Shown: positions 7,779-15,275 of the stretch, piece after piece
How positions within the stretch are numbered: position 1 is the first letter of the stretch
How the letters are laid out: every line of letters starts with the position of its first letter
Source: Planctomycetota bacterium
GTDB taxonomy: Bacteria > Planctomycetota > B15-G4 > JADJEK01
Length of the DNA stretch: 40,961 bases
Direction of reading: 5' to 3'
Assembly (NCBI GenBank): GCA_016213895.1
Contig: JACQZJ010000087.1
Coordinates: 1 to 40,961 of the forward strand
Made by a program: the position numbers and the translations under genes
Notes under the pieces: model-generated
Told to the model about the DNA's origin: nothing
What the model saw: the letters and a program-made list of their open reading frames with translations, nothing else
Databases searched by the model: none

Positions 7779-8908
7779 CCGCCTCCGCACGCGCGAGGGC
7801 CGGGGCGCGGCGCGCAGTGAGGCGCGTCTTCGCGTTGCTCGTGGCGGCCTGCGCCTGCGCGGCGGCCGCGGGCGAAGGCAGCGCGGCCGGCCAGAAGGTC
7901 GTGCCGCCTCCCGCCGGCGTGCTCTATCACGGCGTCTATCCCGGAGGCGTCACGGGCCAGGAGGACGACCTGACGCCGGCCGACGTTCAGGCCTACGAAG
8001 CAGCGGTGGGCAAGAAGGCGGCCTGGATCTACTTCTCTCACAACTGGTTCGCGTCGCACGCCTTCCCGCAGGCCACGGCCGCGTGGATCCGCGACCGCGG
8101 CAGCGTGCCCTACATCCGGCTCATGCTGCGCTCCGCTTCCGACCACACGAAGGTCAAGAAGGAGAAGGAGTTCTTGCTCAGGCGCATCATCAAGGGCAAG
8201 CTCGACGCCGACCTGCGCGCCTGGGCGGACGCGGCGCGCGACTTCGGCTCGCCGCTCTTGGTCGAGTACGGCACGGAATGCAACGGCTGCTGGTTCCCGT
8301 GGAGCGCGCGCTGGAACGGCCGCGCGCGCCGCGGCTACGGCGACCCGGCCGAGACCGATGGGGCGGAGCGTTTCCGCGACGCGTGGCGGCACATCGTCAC
8401 GGTGATGCGCGAGCAGGGCGCGGACAACGTCACCTGGGTCTGGCACGTCAACTGGGCGGACGGTCCGGAGAAGAAGTGGAACCGGCTCGAGCGCTACTAC
8501 CCGGGGGACGACGTGGTGGACTGGGTCGCGATCAGCGCGTACGGCCCGCAGAATCCCATGGACAAGTGGGTCGACGCCTTCGTCGACGAGATCGACGACG
8601 CCTATGGGCGCGTGCAGAGCGTCGCGCCCGGCAAGCCGGTCATCATCGCGGAGTTCGGCTGCAGCGACGGCAATCCCAAGGTGGCGCCCGAGGAATGGGC
8701 GGCGCCGGCTCTCGACGCCTTCTTCGCGCAGCGCTGGCCCGCGGTCATCGGCTTCTCCTGGTGGAACGAGCGCTGGGAGAACGACAACCACCCGGAACAC
8801 GATACGACCATGCGCATGCAGGACATCCCGGAGCTGGCGGCTCTCTTCCTGCAGGAGCTGGCGGCGCACGCTTCGCAGGTGCAGGTCGATCCGATCTTCG
8901 GAAGCTGA
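7775..8908 (+). CDS. Exported glycoside hydrolase family 26-like protein (beta-mannanase type)
   Basis: This 377-residue protein has an N-terminal export signal (an Arg-rich start, then VFALLVAACACAAAAG). Its (beta/alpha)8-type core starts at about residue 48 with GVLYHGVYPGG. The family landmarks are visible. The candidate acid/base E168 lies in EYGTECNGCWFPW (compare HEMNGxWxPW in GH26 mannanases), and the candidate nucleophile E293 in VIIAEFGCSD. Near the C-terminal end is WWNERW. GH26 enzymes hydrolyse beta-1,4-mannans or mixed-linkage glucans; the substrate here is unknown. The ATG overlaps the TGA of the deiminase gene by four bases (ATGA), so translation of the two is probably coupled and both products are probably exported. 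Confidence 0.85.
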   Translation: MTASARARAGARRAVRRVFALLVAACACAAAAGEGSAAGQKVVPPPAGVLYHGVYPGGVTGQEDDLTPADVQAYEAAVGKKAAWIYFSHNWFASHAFPQATAAWIRDRGSVPYIRLMLRSASDHTKVKKEKEFLLRRIIKGKLDADLRAWADAARDFGSPLLVEYGTECNGCWFPWSARWNGRARRGYGDPAETDGAERFRDAWRHIVTVMREQGADNVTWVWHVNWADGPEKKWNRLERYYPGDDVVDWVAISAYGPQNPMDKWVDAFVDEIDDAYGRVQSVAPGKPVIIAEFGCSDGNPKVAPEEWAAPALDAFFAQRWPAVIGFSWWNERWENDNHPEHDTTMRMQDIPELAALFLQELAAHASQVQVDPIFGS

Positions 8909-8927
8909 CGGCGCACGCGAGAGGGAC

Positions 8928-9803
8928 ATGAGCGACCGCGAGAAGCAGGCCGTCTTGTTCGCGGACGTGTGCGGGAGCAGCGCGCTCTACGAACGCCAGG
9001 GCGATGTGCTCGCCCACGAGCAGATCGGCGCGGCGCTGCGCTTCCTGGTCGAGGTGGTAGAGCGCCACGGCGGCCGCGTCATCAAGACCATCGGCGACGA
9101 GGTCATGTGCCTGTTCGCCGGGGCGGACGACGCCTTTCGCGCCGCCGCCGGCATGCACGCCGGGCTGCCCGCCGGCATGCGCGTCAAGACCGGGGTGCAC
9201 TGCGGGCCGGTGCTCGAGGAGGGCGGCGACCTGTACGGCGACACGGTGAACGTGGCGGCGCGGGTGGTCAGCCTGTCCAAGGCGGGGGAGGTCCTGTTGA
9301 CCGAGGCCGCCGTGCTGGAGCTGGACTCGGACCTGCGCCGGCTGACGCGCAAGATCTGCCAGACCACGTTCAAGGGCATGTCGCGGCCGCTCGGCGTCTT
9401 CGGCGTCGTGCTCGAGGACGACGAGATGACGGCGGTGGCGCAGGCTCTGAGCGCGTCGCGCCTGCAGGCGGCCGCGCGCGCGCGCATGGTCCTGGTGTTC
9501 CAGGAGCGGCGCTACGAGGCGGCCGCCGAGGGCCCGCCGTTGGTGCTCGGGCGCTCCGCGGACTGCGACATCCGCGTGGACGATCCGCGCGTCTCGCGGC
9601 GCCACGCCAGCATCGAGCACCGCCAGGGGGCCTTCCACCTGAGCGACCACAGCACCAACGGCACCTTCCTGGTGCCGCTCGCCGGCGAGCCGCAGTTCCT
9701 CATGCGCGGCTCCACGCGCATGCCCATGAGCGGCTGCGTCCTGCTCGGGGAGAAGCCGGACGGCGGCCTGGAGCACGCCATCGAGTTCTGGTGCGGGGAT
9801 TGA
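8928..9803 (+). CDS. Class III adenylate/guanylate cyclase fused to an FHA domain
   Basis: This 291-residue soluble protein carries a class III nucleotide cyclase domain at about 1-165. The two metal-binding aspartates are D13 (LFADVCGSS) and D57 (KTIGDEVM). K53 and the Asp in LYGDTVN fit ATP recognition, and NVAARV supplies the transition-state Asn/Arg pair, so the domain looks active and adenylate-specific. From about 195 a forkhead-associated domain follows (LVLGRSADCDIRV, then SRRHASIEH, then HSTNGTFL), with the Arg, Ser, His and Asn used for phosphothreonine recognition. cAMP output could thus be controlled by Ser/Thr phosphorylation. The kinase gene 1.2 kb downstream is a candidate partner by proximity only. 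The ATG at 8928 follows GAGGG and lies 19 bases after the GH26 gene. Confidence 0.9.
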   Translation: MSDREKQAVLFADVCGSSALYERQGDVLAHEQIGAALRFLVEVVERHGGRVIKTIGDEVMCLFAGADDAFRAAAGMHAGLPAGMRVKTGVHCGPVLEEGGDLYGDTVNVAARVVSLSKAGEVLLTEAAVLELDSDLRRLTRKICQTTFKGMSRPLGVFGVVLEDDEMTAVAQALSASRLQAAARARMVLVFQERRYEAAAEGPPLVLGRSADCDIRVDDPRVSRRHASIEHRQGAFHLSDHSTNGTFLVPLAGEPQFLMRGSTRMPMSGCVLLGEKPDGGLEHAIEFWCGD

Positions 9804-9819
9804 GCGCGCCGCCGCTCGG

Positions 9820-10155
9820 CTACTGGTTGCGCTGGAAGGCCTCGCCGCGCACGTTGGCGCGCGTGATGGTCACGAGCGGCAGGTAGAACAGGTTGTAGTC
9901 CACGCTGACGTTCACCAGCCCGTGCGCCGACGGGTAGCTGGCGATGGCGGCGTCGCGCGCGCGCTCCGTGAGGCGGCCATGCAGCGGGATGACGAAAAGC
10001 ATGACGCCCCAGGCGGAGCCCTGCGCCTCGCCCAGGATGACGTAGTCGCCGGGCTCCACGGGTGTCGTGGAGGAGGCCAGGGCCGCGGGCCGCGCCCGGC
10101 AGGCGCAGAGCAGAAAGAGCGCGGCGAGCAGCAGCAGGATGCTCCCGGCGCGCAT
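9820..10155 (-). CDS. Small lipoprotein, third of three tandem paralogues
   Basis: This 111-residue protein has a signal peptide (MRAGSILLLLAALFLLCAC) with one or two candidate lipidation cysteines at 17 and 19. The mature region follows the pattern shared with the two upstream genes: VEPGDYVILGEAQGSAWGVM, a hydrophobic strand, an RDAAIA helix, HGLVNVSVDYN, and a closing strand TRANVRGEAF. I do not recognise a characterised family; small TRL-like lipoproteins have a similar layout. Its ATG shares one base with the TGA of the upstream gene (TGATG), so the two are probably translationally coupled. Confidence 0.75.
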   Translation of the reverse strand: MRAGSILLLLAALFLLCACRARPAALASSTTPVEPGDYVILGEAQGSAWGVMLFVIPLHGRLTERARDAAIASYPSAHGLVNVSVDYNLFYLPLVTITRANVRGEAFQRNQ

Positions 10156-10508
10156 CACCCGCCCTCCCCTTCTTCGACTTTCACGGCGATGCCGTAGACC
10201 CTGGTGGTGATGAAGTTGACGAAGATGAGGTAGGTCATGGTCACGTCCGCGGTGACGTTGACCAGGGCGTCGCCGCCGCGCTCCTGCATCGCCTCGGCGA
10301 TGGCGGCGTCGACCGAGCTGCGCGTCGAGACCGGGACGAAGAACACGTAGAAGCCAGTGGACGAGCCGCTGGCCGGCCCGAGCTCGGTGTACTCGCCCGG
10401 AGCGAGCGGCACGGTCGAAGGGGCCACGGTCATGGGGAAGACGTGGCACGCCGCCGTCGAGGCGAGCAGCGCGAGCAGGGCGATTCGGGCAAGGAAGCGC
10501 ATGTTCAT
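10155..10508 (-). CDS. Small lipoprotein, second of three tandem paralogues
   Basis: This 117-residue protein has a signal peptide (MNMRFLARIALLALLASTAA) and a cysteine at the end of the hydrophobic run. The lipobox is imperfect because threonine stands at -3. The body repeats the family pattern: LAPGEYTELGPASGSSTGFY, a helix with VDAAIAEAMQERGG, DALVNVTADV, and TTRVYGIAVKV. Its similarity to both neighbours suggests local duplication. The start at 10508 has GGAG nine bases upstream; a second ATG two codons later is also possible. The gene follows its neighbour by 28 bases and overlaps the next by one base. Confidence 0.78.
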   Translation of the reverse strand: MNMRFLARIALLALLASTAACHVFPMTVAPSTVPLAPGEYTELGPASGSSTGFYVFFVPVSTRSSVDAAIAEAMQERGGDALVNVTADVTMTYLIFVNFITTRVYGIAVKVEEGEGG

Positions 10509-10536
10509 GGTCGATTGCTCCGCCAGTGGGATGTCC

Positions 10537-10884
10537 TCAGAGGGACTCGTCCTCGAGGACGGCCGTGCCCTCGACGGTGGTGGTGTGGATGCTGAAGAGC
10601 AGGAGGAAGGAGATGTGGTCGATGCGCGCTCTGGCATCGATCAGGGCGTTGCCCTTGACCCGGGCGAGCGCCTGGTCGCGGGCGCGGCCGAGGGGATCGT
10701 CCGGCCCGAAGGAGAAGATGTGCAGGATGGAGAAGCCGGTGGACCAGCCGCTGGTCGGCTCCATCTCGGTGTAGGCGGCGTTCTTGAGCGGCCGCGTGGC
10801 CTCGGCCACGTCCACGGGATAGGACCAGCAGCCGCCGAGGCAGAGGGCCGCGGCGAGGAGCGGAGCCAAGCGCAAGGTCTTCAC
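10537..10884 (-). CDS. Small lipoprotein, first of three tandem paralogues
   Basis: This 115-residue lipoprotein has the clearest lipobox of the three (LCLGGC, Cys19). The mature part again shows the shared order: LKNAAYTEMEPTSGWSTGFS, RARDQALARVKG, NALIDARARID and TTTVEGTAVL. It opens the operon, transcribed away from the kinase gene across a 117-base divergent gap. That gap also holds TAGAGT at 10930-10935 for the opposite strand. No function is inferable. The conserved Gly-Asp/Asn-AL(V/I)(N/D) segment before the last strands is the most constant part of the three proteins. Confidence 0.78.
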   Translation of the reverse strand: MKTLRLAPLLAAALCLGGCWSYPVDVAEATRPLKNAAYTEMEPTSGWSTGFSILHIFSFGPDDPLGRARDQALARVKGNALIDARARIDHISFLLLFSIHTTTVEGTAVLEDESL

Positions 10885-11001
10885 GATCCGTGTTCCTCCC
10901 GGAAGTGGTGTCCGGCACGAGCGCTAGGCTAGAGTAAAGCGGCGGCCGTGTGAATCGGGCGCGCGCGGCCGCGTCCAACAAGTGCTCGGGAGGCAGGATC
11001 C

Positions 11002-14000
11002 ATGACTGTGCCGGGACAGCCGGTCGCGCCGGAGCGCGTGCCGATCGCGGATCGGTTCGACCTGCCCGCGGGCGTTGCGGTCGCCTTCTCCGGGGAGCCT
11101 TGCCGGGCGAGCGAGCGCGCCACCGGGGAGACGGTCGGGATCCAGCGGCTCGCGCCGGAGTTCGCGGCCGGCGCGGCGGACCTGGAGCGCGTGCGCGCCC
11201 TTTTGCATCCCAACCTGGTGCGCGTGCGCGCGCTGCTCTCGGACGACGCCGGCCCCTACTTCGTGATCGAATGGCCGGAACGCGGCACGCTGGCGGAGCG
11301 GCGCGCGGCCGGGCCGCTCTCCAAGGCGCGGCTCTTCGCCGTGGCGCGGGACGTGAGCCGCGCGCTCTCCTGCCTGCACGAGGCGGGCATGGCCTGCGCG
11401 GACCTCGGCGCGCGCTGCATCCTGGAGACGGAGCGCGGGACGTTCAAGCTCTCGGGGTACGGCGCGCCGCAGGGAGGCGGGGACGAGGCGACCGCGGTCC
11501 TGCCGGCCGGGGCGCGCTCTCTCGCCGGAGCGGACCGCTTCCGCCTGGACCTCGCCTCCTTCGCGGCACTGATCGAGGACCTGTGCGAGGACGTGCCGGC
11601 CTCGCTCCGCCCCGTGCTGGAGCGCTGCCGGCCCGGGTCGCCCGCTGCCTTCGGCGGCGCCGCGGAACTGGGCCGGGCCCTGGCCGACCTGCCCGAGGCG
11701 AAGGTCCTGCCGGAGGTGGTCGAGGCCGAGTCCGCGGCTCCGCGCGCCGCGAGCGCGCGCCCCGCAGCCGCGCTCGGCGCTTCGCCCCCCGGCGCGGCCG
11801 ACGCCGCGACCGGGAGGTTCCCGTGGCGCCCCGTGGGCGATCTCTACCGCCTGGAAGGGGATGCCATGGACGGCGGCATGGGCTCGGTGCGCATGGCCAC
11901 GGAGATCGCCACCGGGCGCAAGGTGGCGGTCAAGCGGCTGCTCCTGCAGAGCGGCCTCGACGCGAGCGTGCTCGAGCGCTTCCGGCGCGAGGCGAACAGC
12001 ATCGCGCGCCTCTCGCATCCGCACATCCTGCAGCTCCTGCAGCCGGCCAGGGACGAGCAGGGCGACTACCTGGTGCTGGAGTGGGCGGCGGGGGGTTCCC
12101 TGCGCGAGCGTCTCAACCGGGAGGGCGCCCTGCCCGCGGCCGAGGTGATCGACATCGCGCGCAAGATCGGCGGCGCCCTGGCCTACGCGCACAAGAAGGG
12201 CGTGATCCACCGCGACGTCAAGCCGCATGACTTCGGCCTGGCGCGCTCCGCGGGCGACCTCACGCTCTCGACCTCGAGGGCGGGCGCGGGCTCGCCGCTC
12301 TACATGCCGCCCGAGCAGTTCGACGCCTCGCGCAGCGCTGACGCGCGCTCCGACGTCTACTCGCTCGGGAAGACGCTCTACCACCTGGTCACGAACGCCT
12401 CGCCGGCCGTTCCCGAGGCCAGGCTCATTCCGGCGGAGCTGCGCCGGCCGCTCATGCGCTGCATGGAGGCCGACCCGGCCAAGCGCCCGGCGTCGGTGGA
12501 GGAGTTCCTGGCCGAGCTGACCGAGGTGAAGCGGCGACCGCTCTGGCCCGTGCTCGCCGCCGTGCTGGTCGTGGCCCTGGCCGCGGGCCTTGCTGTCCAG
12601 CAGTTCTTGCGGCGCGGCGCCGAGCGCCCGGCGCCGCCGAGCGGGAGCGGGGAGGCCGTTGGGCAGCCGGCGGGGCGGGAGGCGGCGAAGACCGCGCCGC
12701 GCGTGCTCCTCGCGGGCTTCTTCACCGGCGGCGGCGACCAGGAGCTGCAGAACGGAGACAAGGTCGAAGCGGAGAGCGTCGACGTGCGCCTGCGCTTCGA
12801 GCCGCCGCCCGCGGCCGAGGAGCGGCCCGCGGTGGTCGTGCGCCGCGGCGGCGAGGAGCTGGCCGCGGAGGAGTGGAGCGCGTCCTGGCAGGAGGACGGG
12901 CTGCTGGTCCTCACCGTGCCGCTCGCCGGACGCGACAACGAGCTGGTGGTGGAAGTGCCGAGCCTCGAGTTCCAGAGCGCGCCGCGCGAGGTGGTGCGCT
13001 TCGATCCCGAGCCCATGTTGAAGAGCGTGTCGGACGCCGAGGACCTGGGCCAGGGCCGGCACATCACGGCCAGGGAGCAGGTCGAGTTGACCTTCGAGGT
13101 GGCGCGCGGCAAGGGAATCCGCACGCTCTGGCTGGCGCAGAACGACGTCAAGCAGGCGGTCGAGCTGCAGCAGGACGGCACGGTCCGTCACCAGGCGCGG
13201 CTGACGGAGGGCAAGAACGAGTTCCTCTGGTACTGGCCGGACGAGGCCTCGCGCGTGTCGGCGGGCGAGCAGGTGGTGGTCGCGGACTTCTCCGCGCCCG
13301 CGGTCGAGGTGCACCAGCCGGAGGACGGGTTTCTGACGAACGGCGCCGTCCTGCACGTCGACGGGCGGGTCGTGGACGCAAACTGCGGCAAGGAAGCGAC
13401 GTGGCGCCTGCTCTGCGGGGGAGCGGAGAAGGCGCGCGGCGCGCCGGCGCTCGAGCCGAACGGGAACTTCCAGGCGGACGCGGTGCTGCCGAGCGACGTG
13501 GAGGGCGAGCTCGTGCTGGAGGTGAGCGCCGCCGACCAGGTTTCGCGGCTCAGCGAGCCGGTGCGGGTCGTGGTGCGCGCGGACCGCACGGCGCCGCTCT
13601 TGGCGCGCCCGCCGGAGTTCGCGCCGGCGTTCGGCGAGGGGCGCGTCCTCGCGGCGGTGACCCTCAGGGGTCTGGCGACCGAGCCCTTGAAGTCGGCGAC
13701 GGTGAACGGCGTGCCGGCGCGGCTGGACGGCGCCGGCGACGCGTTCGAAAAGGCGGGCCTCGAGGCGAGGGAGGGCGAGGCGTACGAGATCGTCCTCACG
13801 GATCGAGCCGGCAACGCCTCCCAGCCCCTGCGCTTCGCCCACGGAGTGGACACGGAGCCGCCGCAGGCCGAGCTTTCCTTCGCCGAACGGGACGGCGCGC
13901 TGCTCCTTCTCGTCAGGCCCAAGGAGAGGCTCAAGGTCCTGGAGGTGGACGGCGCGGCGCTCGCGGCCGAGGCCCTGGCCGCGCCGGAGATCGCGGCCCC

Positions 14001-14337
14001 GGTCTCGGGCACGCTCGCCGAGCGGACCACGTACAAGGGCGTCCCCGGCCCGACGCTGAATCCCATCAAGGTCCGCATGCTCGACCTGACCGAGAACGAG
14101 ACAGTGCTCTGGCTCGTGGTCTGCCCGGAGGACAAGGAGACCGCGGTGGTCTGCCGCATGAAGGACGGGCAGGCCGCGGGCACCGAGCCCTGCTCGCGCT
14201 GCAACGGCCAGTACTGTCCGCGCACGGGAGCCGGCGGGCCGCACAAGCCCGTCTCGGAGACCGACCTCCGGCCCGTGGACTACTGGGTCAAGAGCGGGCA
14301 TGGTCAGTGCGAATACTGCGGGTGGCCGAAGAAGTAG
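11002..14337 (+). CDS. Membrane protein with tandem pseudokinase and Ser/Thr kinase domains, Ig-like exterior and Cys-rich tail
   Basis: This protein has 1111 residues. Residues about 15-235 form a degenerate kinase: VGIQRL replaces the VAIK lysine, the catalytic loop reads ADLGARC (D134 kept, Lys and Asn lost), and SGYG replaces DFG. Residues 283-510 form a second kinase, with GGMG at 291-294, K311 (VAVKRL), FRREAN and HRD at 403-405. However, DFG begins at 410, only five residues after the HRD aspartate instead of about 18, so the Asn and the strand between them are missing. One membrane helix spans 514-536. The exterior has Ig-like repeats, including VEVHQPEDGF and a later TEPPQAEL. Near the C-terminus CSRCNGQYC and CEYCGWP could bind a metal. 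TAGAGT at 10930-10935 may be its -10 element. It is probably a surface-signal receptor, with activity doubtful. Confidence 0.88.
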   Translation: MTVPGQPVAPERVPIADRFDLPAGVAVAFSGEPCRASERATGETVGIQRLAPEFAAGAADLERVRALLHPNLVRVRALLSDDAGPYFVIEWPERGTLAERRAAGPLSKARLFAVARDVSRALSCLHEAGMACADLGARCILETERGTFKLSGYGAPQGGGDEATAVLPAGARSLAGADRFRLDLASFAALIEDLCEDVPASLRPVLERCRPGSPAAFGGAAELGRALADLPEAKVLPEVVEAESAAPRAASARPAAALGASPPGAADAATGRFPWRPVGDLYRLEGDAMDGGMGSVRMATEIATGRKVAVKRLLLQSGLDASVLERFRREANSIARLSHPHILQLLQPARDEQGDYLVLEWAAGGSLRERLNREGALPAAEVIDIARKIGGALAYAHKKGVIHRDVKPHDFGLARSAGDLTLSTSRAGAGSPLYMPPEQFDASRSADARSDVYSLGKTLYHLVTNASPAVPEARLIPAELRRPLMRCMEADPAKRPASVEEFLAELTEVKRRPLWPVLAAVLVVALAAGLAVQQFLRRGAERPAPPSGSGEAVGQPAGREAAKTAPRVLLAGFFTGGGDQELQNGDKVEAESVDVRLRFEPPPAAEERPAVVVRRGGEELAAEEWSASWQEDGLLVLTVPLAGRDNELVVEVPSLEFQSAPREVVRFDPEPMLKSVSDAEDLGQGRHITAREQVELTFEVARGKGIRTLWLAQNDVKQAVELQQDGTVRHQARLTEGKNEFLWYWPDEASRVSAGEQVVVADFSAPAVEVHQPEDGFLTNGAVLHVDGRVVDANCGKEATWRLLCGGAEKARGAPALEPNGNFQADAVLPSDVEGELVLEVSAADQVSRLSEPVRVVVRADRTAPLLARPPEFAPAFGEGRVLAAVTLRGLATEPLKSATVNGVPARLDGAGDAFEKAGLEAREGEAYEIVLTDRAGNASQPLRFAHGVDTEPPQAELSFAERDGALLLLVRPKERLKVLEVDGAALAAEALAAPEIAAPVSGTLAERTTYKGVPGPTLNPIKVRMLDLTENETVLWLVVCPEDKETAVVCRMKDGQAAGTEPCSRCNGQYCPRTGAGGPHKPVSETDLRPVDYWVKSGHGQCEYCGWPKK

Positions 14338-14356
14338 GAGCGCGAGCCGCGCGCGC

Positions 14357-15136
14357 CTACTTGCGCTTGATCAGGCGCACCACTTCCACGTACTCGCCGT
14401 GCTTGCCGAACGCGTCGAACTTGACGTTGGGATCGTCCCGGGGCGCGGGCTCGCCCGTGGTGGAGTGGACGCGCTCGATGAAGGCCTCGCGGTTCTTGAA
14501 GTGTTCGAGCACCTTGGGCCCGGGCAGGGCGGCGCTGGTGCGCCGCGCCAGCTCGGCCGCGGCCTTCCACAGCGGCCCGGTCTCGCCGCTCGCACCGCTG
14601 CCGTCCTCGTTCATGCGCGAGGTGACGATGACCTCGACGGGGATCCGGGCGAGCAGGCGGTGATCCGGCTCAGGATAGCGCACCTCGCAGTCGACCTTGA
14701 GCGTGAGGGTCATGTCTCCCGCGCCGCCGCCGTGGTCGGAGAGGACCTTGGCCAGCTTGAACTCGATCCAGAGAGCGTCCGAGATGGCGCGCTCGTGCAG
14801 GTACATGTCCGTCTCGTCGCCGCGGTAGGGCGCGGCGAAGCACGAGGCCACGGCCTGGGCGAGAGCCTGGCGCACCGCCGGGAAGACGGGCAGGAGGTAG
14901 ACGTTGGGACAGAAGGCGAAGAAGGACCTGCTCTGCGCCGCGATCGGCGCCTCGCCGGCGAGCGTCCCGTTGAAGCGCGCCTCGGCCGGCACGAAGAAGG
15001 GCTCGTGCGCCAGTTCTTTCTCCAGCGCGGCCAGGCAGGCGCTGTCCGCCGCCGTCGGCTGGACCGTGTAGGTGGCGGAGCAGGCGGCGAGCGAGAAGGC
15101 GAGGACGGCGGCCGCCGGCAGTCGGACGTTGCTCAT
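14357..15136 (-). CDS. Lipoprotein of unknown function
   Basis: This 259-residue protein has a signal peptide with lipobox SLAAC. The mature protein alternates strands and helices. It has CLAALEKELAHEPFFVPA near the start, a paired cysteine (ASCFAAPYRGDETDMYLHER), a strand-rich middle (DMTLTLKVDCEVRY, RIPVEVIVTSRM), and a C-terminal helix ending in RLIKRK. I do not recognise the family. Its stop lies 19 bases from that of the kinase gene, to which it is convergent. The ATG at 15136 was chosen for the signal peptide; the best purine-rich site (GGAG) is 14 bases upstream, which is long. The promoter region overlaps that of the GMC gene on the other strand. Confidence 0.72.
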   Translation of the reverse strand: MSNVRLPAAAVLAFSLAACSATYTVQPTAADSACLAALEKELAHEPFFVPAEARFNGTLAGEAPIAAQSRSFFAFCPNVYLLPVFPAVRQALAQAVASCFAAPYRGDETDMYLHERAISDALWIEFKLAKVLSDHGGGAGDMTLTLKVDCEVRYPEPDHRLLARIPVEVIVTSRMNEDGSGASGETGPLWKAAAELARRTSAALPGPKVLEHFKNREAFIERVHSTTGEPAPRDDPNVKFDAFGKHGEYVEVVRLIKRK

Positions 15137-15275
15137 GGTCGTTCTGTTCGCTCCAGTCGTTCCCACCGTGGTGGAGCCCGTGATTAGAGCAGGCGCGGCG
15201 GAAAATGCGAGAGGCGCGCTATAGTGGCGCGCCGCCGAGCGCGCGGCGCAATCCCTCGACACGGGACCAGACCTC

